A DNA stretch of 64,000 nt from Oscheius sp. JU75. Lineage: Eukaryota; Nematoda; Chromadorea; Rhabditida; Rhabditidae. The stretch lies in NCBI GenBank assembly GCA_037178855.1, contig JASJZC010000004.1, forward strand, positions 3,782,001-3,846,000, written 5' to 3'. This document shows, piece by piece, positions 22,741-34,031 of this stretch (within the stretch, counting starts at the first letter, position 1; each line of letters opens with the position of its first letter). Under the pieces are notes generated by a model. It did not search any database and was not told the DNA's origin. It worked only from the letters and a program-made list of their open reading frames with translations. A program made the translations under genes and the position numbers.

Positions 22741-25503
22741 ATGACCGCAGGACAGGACGTTAGTAAAGTATGGGACGACCTGCAGAAGGGCTTGACGATC
22801 GTCTTTGATGGAAATTCCATGCTTCCCAACGACTCGTTGACCTACAAACGATACATGGAGCTTTACTCGTAAGTACTCGTTCGGATCAATTTCAACTCGT
22901 TTAAATCTAGGAATGTGTTCAATTATTGCTCCCAGACAAACTCTCTTACCCCTCAAGAAAACCGAGATAACAGCAACGGGAGTAGTAATCTACGAACTGG
23001 AAGACATCGCAGAGATTCACAGCAGAATGGGAATCAGGCGTATTTTTCGACTGATTTCAGAGGAATTGAGCTTTATATGAGCCTCAAGAAGTTCATTGAG
23101 GCTCACGTTACGCGGATTCTTGAGGTTTTTCTATCTCTGTGGTCTTTGTACAACTTTTTATTTATAGAAAGGAGACAACATGCGGGGAGAGGAGCTTCTA
23201 TCCTTCTACAATAAGGAATGGGAGGGCTTCCGGTTCTGTGCAAAAGTCGTGGATGGCATCTTCTCCTATTTGAATAGGCACTGGATCAAAAGGGAAGTGG
23301 AAGAGGGGAACGAAACTATTTACGTGGTATACATTGTAAGTTGCATTTTTTGTGTTTTAATCTAATAATTCAGCTCTGTCTTGTCGTCTGGAGAGACACT
23401 GTCTTCACGAAGATGAACGAACGGATCGCGGACGCTGCTCTTGAGCTGATCAAGCAAGAACGCGATGGCTACACTATCAATCGGAGTCTCATTAAAGGCG
23501 TTCTCGAATCATACGGTACGTAACTTGTTTTCGAAAATATACTTATTCTTTTAGTGGAGCTTGGTCTTGACGAAAAGGACGACAGCAATGATGGCAGCGG
23601 TAAACGCTACGAAGTCTATCGCGAACGGTTCGAGAACAAGTTCCTGCAAACGACGGAAGATTATTACGAGATCGAAGCAAACGAATTCATGCGGAACAAT
23701 TCCTTGACCGACTACATGAAGAAGGTGGAGAATCGACTCTCAGAAGAGACTGAGCGATGTATGTACTACATCAACCACCTCACCGAGCCCAAACTTTTGA
23801 AGAGAGCCGAAAAGGTTCGGGTCGTTGCAAAAAAGCAAATCAATCTGTATTCAGGTGCTTATCTCGAATCGCCTCAGCTCCTTCCAGAAACAGTTTGGAG
23901 CGTTACTCGAGAACCGAATGGACGACGATCTGGCTCGGATGTACAAGCTGTGCGAGCGTGTCGATGAAGGACTCGCAAATCTGAGAGTAGCCCTGGAACA
24001 GCATATCACTCGTGAAGGACTCGGTGCTATCGAGCGTGTGGGAGAAAGCGCCAACACCGATCCGAAACTCTACGTGACGACCCTTCTTGAAGTTCATCAA
24101 CGATACTCACATCTGGTGGAACAGGCTTTTAAGAACGAAAGTGGATTCATCCAGGCTCTGGATAAGGCGGCTACGACCTTCATCAACAGAAATTCTATCA
24201 CTACTAAAGGCGATCAAGTCTCTATCAACAAGTCGCCAGATATGCTCGCCAAGTATTGCGACCAGCTCCTGAAGAAGACGAACCGAGCCATGGATGACAA
24301 TGCTCTGGAGCAGACTCTCAGCCACGTGGTATGTTTTTAATTTCAGACTTTCTTATTTTATTTTTCAGATGATTGTCTTCAAATACATTGAGGATAAGGA
24401 CGTCTTTTCTCGGATTTACACCAAATTCTTCTCGAAGCGTCTCATCTACGAGACCAGTGCTAGCGAAGAAGCCGAAGTTAGTTTCATTGGCAAGCTGAAG
24501 TCGTCGTGTGGTTTCGAGTACACCAGCCGTATGTCCAAGATGATCAGTGATATCCAGATCAGCAAGGTATCACGCCCTTTTATCCATCAACACTTATTTT
24601 TCAGGGTCTCACCACCGATTTCCGCCAAGCCATGAGCTCTAGAAATATCGAACTGCCGGATCTCAGTATCACTATTGCCAGCACAGGGTCCTGGCCAATG
24701 ATGTCGCTCTCAACTTTTCAACTGCCAGGAAGACTCGGCCAGTGTATTGATCAGTTCAAGAAATTCTATGACGAGAAGCACAACGGAAGAAAGCTGACTT
24801 GGGTCCTTACACAATCCCGTGGAGAGATTTTCTGTAACGGATTCAAGCCCAAAAAAATCTTCATCGTCAGTTCAATGTTCAGATAGTTTTATGATCCAGT
24901 TTAGGTCACGACCTCCCAAATCGCCGTTCTCATGCTTTACAACGACTCGTTGACCTACACTGCCAAGTCCATTGTCGATAATCTGCAGATGGATAAGAAG
25001 ATGGCCGCCCAAACCATCTCCTCCCTCATCAAAAACAAGGTGCTGATTGGAGAGGAGCCCGACGCGAGAGGAGAGTACGATGATGACAAAGAGTTCAAGT
25101 TGAATCAAGGATATACCAACAACAAGTATAAGGTAACCATTGTTTGTTTTTCTTTACTCAGCCATCCACTCAGGTTGACCTCTCGAAGGCCGTTATGCGA
25201 ACTGATCCCCGCCAAGAGAATCAGGAGATCACGAGAAACATAGACGAAGATCGCAAGAGTGTTATAAACGCTTGTATCGTCCGGATTATGAAAATGAGGA
25301 AGAGTCTCTCTCATCAGTTGCTCTTAGCCGAGGTATTTATCCTCCAACTACAGTCGCATAGCATATTTTAGGTTCTGCAACAGTTGTCTAGTCGCTTCAA
25401 GCCCAAGGTCGACCTGGTCAAGCGCTGTATTGGACAGCTGATCGAGAAAGAGTACATCAAGCGGAGCGAAGAGCAGCGTGAACTCTACGAGTATATTGCT
25501 TAA
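22741..25503 (+). CDS. cul-1: Cullin-1, scaffold of SCF ubiquitin ligases
   Basis: Scaffold that links Skp1/F-box substrate receptors at its N-terminus to the Rbx1 RING protein at its C-terminus. It starts [18 protein letters not shown]. The cullin repeats follow ([55 protein letters not shown]), then the cullin-homology domain ([37 protein letters not shown]). The winged-helix end has the neddylation motif [20 protein letters not shown] and the closing [18 protein letters not shown]. The modified Lys of IVRIMK is present. Length is typical. The residue pattern fits CUL1 rather than CUL3/4 ([20 protein letters not shown]). AATAAA lies at 25860, 357 bp past the stop. Confidence 0.95.
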
Positions 25504-25955
25504 ATCCTATACCATCCCTCCCGGTAGTAAAACTATCATCTTCTCGGCTAATGTATATAAGCTCGTCGATACTCTCTTTTCTTACTGTTCTATAGTCAAG
25601 TCTTTTACTGGTGCCTCAACCATCTCTCTATCCCCGTGTATGAATTGTCGACTATCCTCCCCCTTCTCTGTCACATCTGTTGACCCCTCAGTTATTGCTG
25701 CTGCCAAATGTCGTAGTCGCGCGCGGGCTCTGCACATTTTCCCCCTTTTCCCAAGCTGTACTATCTGTCTCTCAAAATCTATTTTGACGTATTCAAATCT
25801 CGGTATATTTGTTTTAGCGTGTTTCTCCCTACGAGGTTTGACATTGTTTCTCTCAAGCCAATAAACGGCCGAAGTACTTTTCCATCGTTATCTTTTTTAC
25901 GGGGTCTCCCTAGAATATACAATGGAAAAAGTGGTCTAAAATAATTTATGGCCAG
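25504..25955. other. Cullin-1 3' UTR and spacer
   Basis: 452 bp between two same-strand genes. AATAAA at 25860-25865 would give cullin-1 a 3' UTR of about 370 bp. The next gene's ATG follows directly on an AG (ATGGCCAG|ATG). Confidence 0.5.
25860..25865 (+). terminator. AATAAA poly(A) signal of cullin-1
   Basis: Canonical signal about 90 bp before the next gene's start codon. Confidence 0.55.
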
Positions 25956-27838
25956 ATGTGGGTTTTCTTCCTTCTCGTGTTCCATTCAACGTCTGCTTTA
26001 TTCCCTGGAAGGCCTCCCGATGAAGGAGATATTCGTCATCTCTATCCAATCTGCTCGATAGCGGTATTATTGGTTTGAATCCCTAACAATTCCTCGACAG
26101 ATTGGTCTAATTGACCATGCTCATGTTCTCCCGTATCTTCTCGGCTCCTTGGAGAACCTCGATTACCCTAAAAGCCGTACTCATCTTGAGCTGCATCTTT
26201 TGGGGAAGGAAGACACCACGAGAGAGCAAGTTTTGTGGTGAGCGAGCCGGGAAGAAAGTATTAATATTCTATTCAGGTGGAAGTCCTCAGTTGCCGATCT
26301 TTTTGCGTCTGTGAATGTTGTTCAAGATGCAGAAAATTGGGAAGAGACGGCTCTGCGGAATGCTCGACTCAAGAAATCCTCGAAAGTGTTAATAACAACG
26401 GGAAACAATCTGATAAGAAACGAGAAGATTCTACAGGTTTGGGTATCAAATTTGAGTAATCGAACTGTACAGGATCTTTCCTCGGAAAAGGAGCATGTTA
26501 TTGTGACAGCTTTGATGGGACCGGCTGGACATGAAGAACCCGTAAATATTGACGAAGTCCCTGAGGGAGAAGAAACCAGGAAAGAGGTAACCAAAAATTA
26601 ATACTCACCAATATTAGCCGGTTTCAGATCTTCTCGGCATATTTCCCCATGCTCATCCAGCTATCCGAGATGGACAGTTCGTATCTGACATTCGACTCCC
26701 AGAATTTGCCAAATTTCAAAGGAAGTGACGAGCCATTGGATGTAAGGCAAAGTATTTCAAAAACTCGCTTGTTGCTCAGGTTTTCTACGAGTCTGCCCGC
26801 AGGATGGGCGTAAAAATCTACCTAGATTCCGGGCACTATCACGGAGTCTACTTTAGCGATTCACTCGACTTACCACAGCAGCGAAGGCTCGTGAGTCGAT
26901 ATCAACTTATTCTTACTTCTTATTCAGTTACGTTATCATCTCTGTGACTTGATTGCGGACGATACTTCTCTCCCAACGTATTCGAGAACTGTCAGATCCT
27001 GGACACCCGATCCTGAACTTTGGAACGTCGACAGAATCTACTTAATCAATTTGAAAAGACGTCCAGACCGTTTGAAGAGGATGACCAAAATTTTTGAAGT
27101 TTTGGGAATCGACTATACTCTTTTGGAAGCATCTGACGGACGCAACTTGCCCTCTGATTTGAAAATCACTCCCATTGCTGGCTACGAAGATCCTATCACG
27201 AAGAGACCTCTCACGACTGGAGAAATCGGGTGCTTTCTCAGCCATTACAGGATTTGGAAAGAGGTCGTCAGCCAGAAACTGAAGAGAGTCATTGTTTTCG
27301 AGGACGATCTCCGATTTTCACTCGACGGTATGGAAAGAGTCAAAGAAGTTCTGGAAGATCTGGACTCTTCCAGAAGAGACTGGGATCTAATCTACTTGGG
27401 TAGGAAGAAAATGGATATCGAAGAGGTATGCGATCAAAAGATCAGAAGAGAATAACAGTTATAGGACCAATGGATTCCCTTGCACAGGCATCTCAGCACA
27501 GTTGGCTATTCCTACTGGACTCTTGGCTATCTCTTGAGTCAGTCCGGAGCAGAGAAACTGCTGGCACCGAAGCCATTGGATAGACTCGTTCCCGTGGATG
27601 AGTATCTTCCGATCATGTTCGACCGTCATCCTAAAGTGGTGAGAATGACAGAAAGAAGACTTTACATAAGCAAATTCAGAACTGGATGACTCACTTTCCG
27701 ACCCGCAATCTCGACGCATACACTCTCTATCCTCTCGTCGTATTTCCCCAGAAATATACTCACGAGGCCGGCTATGTGACGGATACGGAGAACTCTTCTT
27801 TCTACGCAGTCCCAGTTTCTTCGAAGGACGAACTCTAA
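25956..27838 (+). CDS. Procollagen galactosyltransferase (COLGALT, GT25 family)
   Basis: ER enzyme that adds galactose to hydroxylysine of collagens. A signal peptide (MWVFFLLVFHSTSA) is followed by the N-terminal GT-like domain (IGLIDHAHVLPYLLGSLENL, FYESARRMGVKIYLDSGHYH) and then the GT25 domain: VDRIYLINLKRRPDRLKRM, GIDYTLLEASDGRNLP, LTTGEIGCFLSHYRIWKEVV, VIVFEDDLRF, WDLIYLGRKKM, STVGYSYWTLGYLLSQSGAEKLL and PVDEYLPIMFDRHP. The C-terminus SSKDEL is an ER-retrieval signal. All the GT25 landmarks are present, so it should be active. The start is chosen because it gives the signal peptide and phases with the exon beginning at IGLIDHAH. In nematodes the product would act on cuticle and basement-membrane collagens. 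Confidence 0.93.
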
Positions 27839-28043
27839 CTGTTACTGTTTCTTTTGTTACGCTTTACATCTCCACGAGTCTCTCACTTGCCTTAATCTCT
27901 CCTGGTGCATAATCAAGCTTTTCTCTCTTGCCATAATGAACTCTTTTGTGAAAGCATAGTTTGTAGAAACTTTGGTTTTATCCTGACAATATTTGACAAA
28001 TCAAAGTTGTCAGACAGGAAAGACATATGCAGACAGACAAAAT

Positions 28044-29109
28044 ATGGGATGTGCGTGGTCGACAGAAGTTGATCTCGTCGGAGATGGAGTCCGAATCCAT
28101 ACAATTAAGGAGCTGGCTCAAGGAGGATTTAGTCAAGTTTTTCTGTGCGAGGATGTCGACAGTCGAGAGAAGTACGCCGTCAAAAAGATACAGATAACTC
28201 AGCCGGCAGAGGAGACCAAAGTTCGATTCGAGGTTTGTTTGTTATTTCCCATTCAGAGCAAATTTTTATTTCTAGGCGGAACAGCACAAAATGGCCTCGG
28301 AGACAGCAAACATCGTGCCGCTACTAGCTTTAATCGAGTTCGACTCTGCCTTACACCTCGTCTTTCCCTTCTACAGTAGAGGAACTGTCGCCGATATGCT
28401 GTTCCAGAGGAGGAAGAACAATGAGTATCTGTCTCAGGCTCAGGTAACATCTAATTCACTTTTCAATAGACTTTCATTCAGGTGGTCAAGTTCACTCTCG
28501 ATCTATGTTCCGCCCTTTCAGTCGTCCATTCTCAGCGTGTGACTCACAGAGATCTCAAGACGGCCAATCTGATCATCGATAATACGGGAAACGCTCTTCT
28601 GATGGATTTCGGATCGGCCATGAAGATTCCTCTGGTGATCGAGGACGCCAAGATGCGACAGAAGATGGTCGACGACTGTGCCGAGAACTGTAGCATGCCC
28701 TACAGAGCTCCAGAACTGTTCTCCTGTGACATCGGGACAGTCATTGACGAGAAAGCTGATTTATGGGTTCGTTCTTTCTCCATTTTTTTTTTAAAACATA
28801 TTCCCCTTTAGTCATTGGGGTGTTGCATCTACGCTCTGTGCTATTTCGTCTCGCCTTTCGAGCTTGCCTACGAGAGAGGAGACAGTATTGCCTTAGCCTC
28901 TCAATCTCCCCACAAAATCAACTTCCCGACCGATGCTCCGTACGTTTCGCTTGTTTTTAGTTGAACAAAGCTTCAGATACGACGATCAATTGAAGGATGT
29001 CATTCGGAAGATTCTCAAGACTGAGCCAGGGGAACGCATGCCGTTGGATGAGATCAAAGTAGCTGTGGAAATACTATCCACGGTTGCAGGAAATGTACAC
29101 ACTGTCTGA
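28044..29109 (+). CDS. STK16-like (NAK family) lipid-anchored kinase
   Basis: A Ser/Thr kinase of the NAK family (AAK1, GAK, BIKE, STK16). The N-terminus MGCAWS suits Gly2 myristoylation plus Cys3 palmitoylation, as known for STK16/MPSK at the Golgi. Kinase motifs: ELAQGGFSQVFLCED, YAVKKIQI, THRDLKTANLIID, LLMDFGSAMKI, SMPYRAPELFSC and ADLWSLGCCIYALCYFVSPF; then PGERMPLDEIKVAVEILSTV at the end. It has no long C-terminal extension, unlike AAK1/GAK, so STK16 is the best fit. Catalytic residues are all present. It follows the galactosyltransferase by 205 bp on the same strand. Confidence 0.92.
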
Positions 29110-29140
29110 CTGTGATACGCTAAAAGAGCTTTAGTGTCAT

Positions 29141-29146
29141 AATAAA
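29141..29146 (+). terminator. AATAAA poly(A) signal
   Basis: Canonical signal 32 bp after the stop of the STK16-like kinase. Confidence 0.65.
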
Positions 29147-29235
29147 TTCACTTTCTTCCACCGTCTCATGTATCAATAGTGAGACATAAGGGACAGTTCC
29201 GCTCAATCCTTCAGTGGACCTCATTTCGAAGAAAT

Positions 29236-29454
29236 CTATTTCAAAGCTTCTTCACTCGTATCAAATTCCAGTTGCTCATTTCCTGTGCATACGAGGAGCC
29301 GTGACAGTAACGATAATTCTAGTTGTCCGTGCTCTGAATAGTCACAACAGAGAATAGTGTTTCCGAGATTGTAGTAGACGATAAGTCCCGACTGCACTCG
29401 GAACCGATAGTCATCCGTCGGTCTGTTGACTTTTAAAGTACGAAGGTTATGATG
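29236..29454 (-). other. Possible terminal exon of an unnamed minus-strand gene
   Basis: A minus-strand frame of about 72 codons without an ATG, ending at TAG (29236-29238). It contains DDYRFRVQSGLIVYYNLGN and TILCCDYSEHGQLELSL. The composition looks protein-like, and an acceptor-like TTTTAAAAG precedes the middle part. I found no upstream exon that joins it, so it may be chance. No family recognised. Confidence 0.25.
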
Positions 29455-29743
29455 TCAGCTGTTTACTATTGTCCTCTCGGTCTGGGTCATTCGTTTCTAT
29501 TAGAATTTCTGTTATTCAAAAGTCTCCTCAGTCGTGTGTTTTCACTGACGACATTCGGCCATTTAGGTCCTGTCAGGTTTCTCACATAAAACTTTCTTGA
29601 GAAGTATTTGATAGAGAACACTTCCTTATGAGCATTGTTTTCCTATCGTGCCCATAAAGCGGCACAATGATATCGATTATGTTTTTGACAACTTTACTCC
29701 GTTTCTCCGTATTTTCTTTCAAAACAAAGTGTTTCAGTTCAGT

Positions 29744-31160
29744 ATGGGAAACAAGGAATCACATCATCATCACCAAGATAAAAAAGCGCCGAAAAGAGAC
29801 AAGAAAATAACCGAGGCGTTCGGAAGATTGACCTCAAACGAGGAATTGGTTTTTGAAGATCTCAAGGTAGTTTTTGAAGAGTTGTAGTTCACTAAAAAGT
29901 TCAGTACACCTTCGGAGAAGAATTAGCTGTTTGTCTGTGGGATTATTTGTCAGCAGAGAAGGGAAACGGACATGGAATAACGATTGACGAGTTCGAGAAG
30001 AAGGCTCACCCTCTGTTGGGAGAGAACAGCAGTCTCTACTCATCCAGTGAGTTTCTCATATGACCTGTTACAATCTATATATGTCAGTTTTGAAACCGGA
30101 GAAGACCTTGATAAAAGTCAGTTCTGATGCGGCTGGAGTGGCTACGAGCGATGCGGATGCACATTTCAGAAAGACGTTAGAAGATGATCTGGTTAGGCAG
30201 GGTACACAAATTGAACTGGTAGTCTTTTCAGAAAAAGAAGAACGAACATCTTGACATTCAAGCCTGGGTCAATCAAGAAGCACCTAGACTCTGCGAGGGA
30301 GTTCAATTTCTTGTCCAGGAGAAACTTTGTGACTATAAAGGGGTCGGTAGTCAGAAGAAACCCACTCCATTTGAAGAGTTTAGATCCGATACGAGTACGA
30401 TTCAAACATTCTGACTCCCTTGGAAATGTGGTTTGTTAAGTGTTCTCTTCCAGTCATCTTCTTCCCGAAGGTGAGAGTCAAGAGGTTCCAAGTTTCAAGA
30501 GTACAGGTTATGCCGGGAGAAACATCTAAATGGACAGCTCTCTATAGCTCAGCAAATGATGGGATCAGTATTATTCGCTTCGATGCGAATGTCATTGACT
30601 ATCGAGGACCGACTGTGGCCATCTTCCAGATGCACGACAAGAGTAAATTCATCTTGGCATCTGATCAGGAATGGAGGTGAGTTTTCAGCTATTCTCTCGG
30701 CAACCTTTCTTTCAGACACAGTGGTAACCGATTCGGTGGCGTAAACTCGATGTTCCTCGAGGTCTATCCGCGTATTATGAGAGTTCAAGACTGCACGAAC
30801 TCAATTTACTGCAACTTCAAGATGAGAGCAGCCTCGATGGGACTATCCTTTAAAGAAATCATGAAGATTGATAAGGACATGTCGAATGTTGAGGCTATTG
30901 AAGTGAGCATAGGTTGTTCTCAAGTGCAACGAACGTTTCAGGTCTGGGGATGTGCGAGTGCTGATACTCTGACCGAACTGAAGAAGTTAAAGGATTGGCA
31001 AAATCAGCAGGCTGAGAGAAATAAGAAGGTACCACTGCCTGGAAACTGGGACGACAATCCGGACAAATCCATCATGGAAATGGCCGGTCACAACTTTTCC
31101 AACGAGAGACAACTCATGGAATTCGAGGCAAAGAGGAGACAAGAGACCGAGGGACAATAA
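29744..31160 (+). CDS. eak-7: TLDc-domain protein, EAK-7/MEAK7 type
   Basis: MGNKESHHHHQDK at the start is an N-myristoylation signal, as in EAK-7 of C. elegans and human MEAK7 (TLDC1). The N-terminal helical/EF-hand-like region (FGEELAVCLWDYLSAEKGNG, ITIDEFEKKAHPLLGENSS) is followed by the TLDc domain: WTALYSSANDGISIIRFDAN, GPTVAIFQMHDKSKFILASD, then SMFLEVYPRIMRVQ, the MGLSF block and IEVWGCA. In worms EAK-7 acts at the plasma membrane on DAF-16/FoxO signalling; in mammals MEAK7 works with mTOR at lysosomes. The domain order and lipid signal make this subfamily more likely than OXR1 or TBC1D24. The frame holds across a 41 bp intron (GGG|GTCGGT...TTTAG) near 30340-30380. Confidence 0.9.
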
Positions 31161-31671
31161 GCTACTTTTCTTCTGTGATATTTTCAGAAAAAAATGTGTA
31201 CTCTTTCCACCCCCAACTGTTGCTCTTTAACTGGTTTTGTAGATACGGTATGTGACGTTAGAACAAAAATTTGTGCGCAAGTTTACGGCATTGAAATTGC
31301 GTATTTGCCAGAAATGGCGGCCGGTATCTTATTGGCCTTCTGTCTATGTTTCTTGTTATTTTTTCTTGCAATTCTCCTTCCATTTTTGCGAAAGCATTTT
31401 GCGGGTACAAAGTATCGCTCGTCGCTTGTGAGAAGCAGGCGAAATCATACATTTGAAGCAAAAAACTGTTTCGAAACGCAGGCTATATATACTTTGCATT
31501 CCGCCGCTTTTCCATTTTCTCTGCAAAAACTTGAATATAAAACCGCAAACAAACGCTCTTTCACACCTCTTCTCATCGGCACACCCAAAACGATCTTTTA
31601 CAGAATTGTGTTGTTTGACTTCAGTTTACTAAAAGTTGTCGACTGCCTTCGCATAATAAAGTTGCCTTACA
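31161..31671. other. Upstream region of the LENG8-like gene
   Basis: 511 bp. Contains a TATA-like GCTATATATACTTTGC near 31480 and an uninterrupted frame from 31194 with no recognisable domain. Probably 3' UTR plus promoter. Confidence 0.4.
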
Positions 31672-34031
31672 ATGGATAAGTGAGTTACTTGTATTTGACT
31701 ACGAAACTGGTGTTTCTTGTCTACGCTTTTGTCTTGCATTCATTGAGTTTTTTTTTAGTGATATTTCGTCTATTCCTATGCCGACGATGAATATTCCGTC
31801 GGCTCCGCCAGTTGCTGGCGATCCCGACGCTTGGCAAAAAGCACAACAAGCTCTACAAAAGGTATAACAAATACTGAAAATTTTCAATCAGTTACATTGT
31901 TCAGGTCGCCCCGAACAAACTTCCTGGATCGTATCCTGCTCCTTCTCAACCCGCAGCTCCTTCCTGTTACCCCTGGCTGGCTCAACAATTTTACGGTACG
32001 CCTGCAGCTCCTTCTCCTCTTCCTTACCAAGCCATGTCCCACGCTTACGGAGCTGTTCCTCCCCCATACAATCAGGGTCCTCCTTCATATCAGCAGCCGC
32101 AAAGACAGTGGAATCAGAGCCAGAACCAATTTCAAGGGAATAATTGGTCAAAGCAGCAGCAGTGGAACAAGCAGACCGGAGGAAACATGCAGCCCGTTGG
32201 GCCCACGAAGTTTCAACCGTTCGCGCTTGGAAATAACGCTCAAAGATTGTCTGGCAGCTTGAACTCGTCTTTCGTGCCCGCTCAGATGGGAAGACCGATG
32301 CCTTCAGGTCCTCCGCCACCTGGTCCAGTAACTTTGCCCGATAGTGCAAAGTAAGTTGGCTTACATAGTAACATTGGTTTCAGCGGCGCCTTTACTAAAA
32401 AGAATTTTTTCAGACGTTGGGTTCAACGTGCCTACGAGGCCTGCCAGGATGCGGAAGACAGGCAGAAGACTCAACAGTACATACAGAAACGTTTGAAGCC
32501 TTTATGTGACGCGGGCACTGTCACTGCGGTCCCTTGGGATAGGGAACCACTTCCGAGCGAGAGAGATTATGTAGTTCCTGGTGGAATGTGGACACCGGCA
32601 GCGGAAATCCGTGCCAAGTTTTCCCATAACACCTCGAACAAGCAGAACCCGTATCAGAGAGGTGCTCCTCCTCGAAACGGCAAACGTAGTCCGAGTCCTC
32701 CGAACGATAGCTCTACAAAGAGAGGGCGGCGAAGTTCGAGTCTTGAGTCATTCATCGAGCTAAAGGTGGAAAAAGGGCCCATGGCTTATTTTCTATTTTG
32801 TTTCATAAGCCTTACCAACGTCCATAATCATTTGATTGCAGAGTTCCTCTTCGTCAGTATCGGTTGGTAAGAAGAAGACGAAGGTCCAGAAGAAGCAGGA
32901 CAAGAAACAGAAGCAGGCTCAACAGCAGAAAAATCAGAACAAGTGGGCCATCGAAACCGACGCCTACCGGAAAGAGGAGAGAGCTCGGCGATTCGCAGAA
33001 GATGCTGCCCGAGCTGTCCAAGCCTCTACGGTTCGACCCGTCAGAGTTCGTCTGGTTCGAGGAACTTGTCAGAACATTGAGAAAAGCTTCTTCAGGCTCA
33101 CCGCTGTAAGACTTGCTTGTTTCACTCATACCTATTTTTTGTAGGCCCCCGATCCGAGTCAGGTAAGACCGCCAGAGGTGCTGAAGTTATCGCTGGAGAA
33201 TGTGAAACAAAAATACCTGAAAAAAGCTGAATATCGCTACCTATCTGACCAATTACGATCGATCAGGTTGGGTTTGTTCTTTTCATTACATCCCATTTTT
33301 CAGACAGGATCTTACGGTCCAGCGTATTCGAAACGCTTTTACCGTTCAGGTTTATGAGATCAACGCGAGAGTTTCTTTGGAGAATAAGGATAGAGAAGAG
33401 TTCAACAAGGTACTCCTTAAAGCTGCTAGGTAATAACATCTCGTTTTCAGTGTCAAAGCCAGCTGAAGCTGCTGTATTCCGAAGTCGAGGATTGTCCCAA
33501 CCAAGCCGAGTTTGTTGCTTACAGATTGCTGTATTACATCGCCATGGACAACTCTCTCGACATTAGTACTCTTCTGAAAGGTGCAACTTCTTTTACGCCA
33601 GCATATCAAAGTTTAGGTCTTACTCCGGAAATGCGCAAGAATAAATGTATTGAGTTTGCACAGAGAGTTCGTCAGGCCGTCAGCCAAAATAATTACATCA
33701 AACTTTTCAGATTGTTTGATGTAAGTTTGGTTAGTGTTTGTATTCTATCTTTTTTTTTCAGAAACCTCCATACATGTGTGGCTTTTTGATGGACTTGTTT
33801 GTGGAGCGAGAGAGAAAAAGAGCGCTCAAAGCGATATTCCAAGGGTATTTGTGTTTTGATTTCTTCATAGACTCGACATTCAGGTACCGTCCGAGTATTT
33901 CTGTCAAAACCGCTGCCGGATTCCTTTCGATGAAGGAAGACGAGTTGAATGACTGGCTTGCGGAGCTAAAACTATATGTCGGTGACGATGGGCTCTTGGA
34001 TTGTCGTGCTCTCTCCGCGAAAAGCTTTTAA
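31672..34031 (+). CDS. LENG8/THP3-like SAC3/GANP-domain protein
   Basis: Nuclear protein of the SAC3/GANP/THP3 family, linked to mRNA processing and export. The N-terminal half is Pro/Gln-rich and disordered ([20 protein letters not shown]). The middle has [17 protein letters not shown], a Ser/Arg region and a basic Lys/Gln stretch ([20 protein letters not shown]). The C-terminal domain is diagnostic for LENG8: [75 protein letters not shown] and [19 protein letters not shown]. The first exon is tiny (ATGGATAA) and is spliced to TGATATT. AATAAA lies at 34122. The family is clear; the exact function in worms is not shown by the sequence. Confidence 0.92.

Larger units (their letters stand above)
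29110..29743. other. Intergenic region with a possible minus-strand exon
   Basis: AATAAA at 29141 ends the STK16-like gene. On the minus strand, 29236-29454 is open without an ATG; see the separate entry. The rest is AT-rich with no recognised feature. Confidence 0.45.

Noticed and set aside
26060-26100. tRNA-like GGTTTGAATCCC
   Set aside because: It lies in an intron of the galactosyltransferase and has no matching acceptor stem or anticodon arm.
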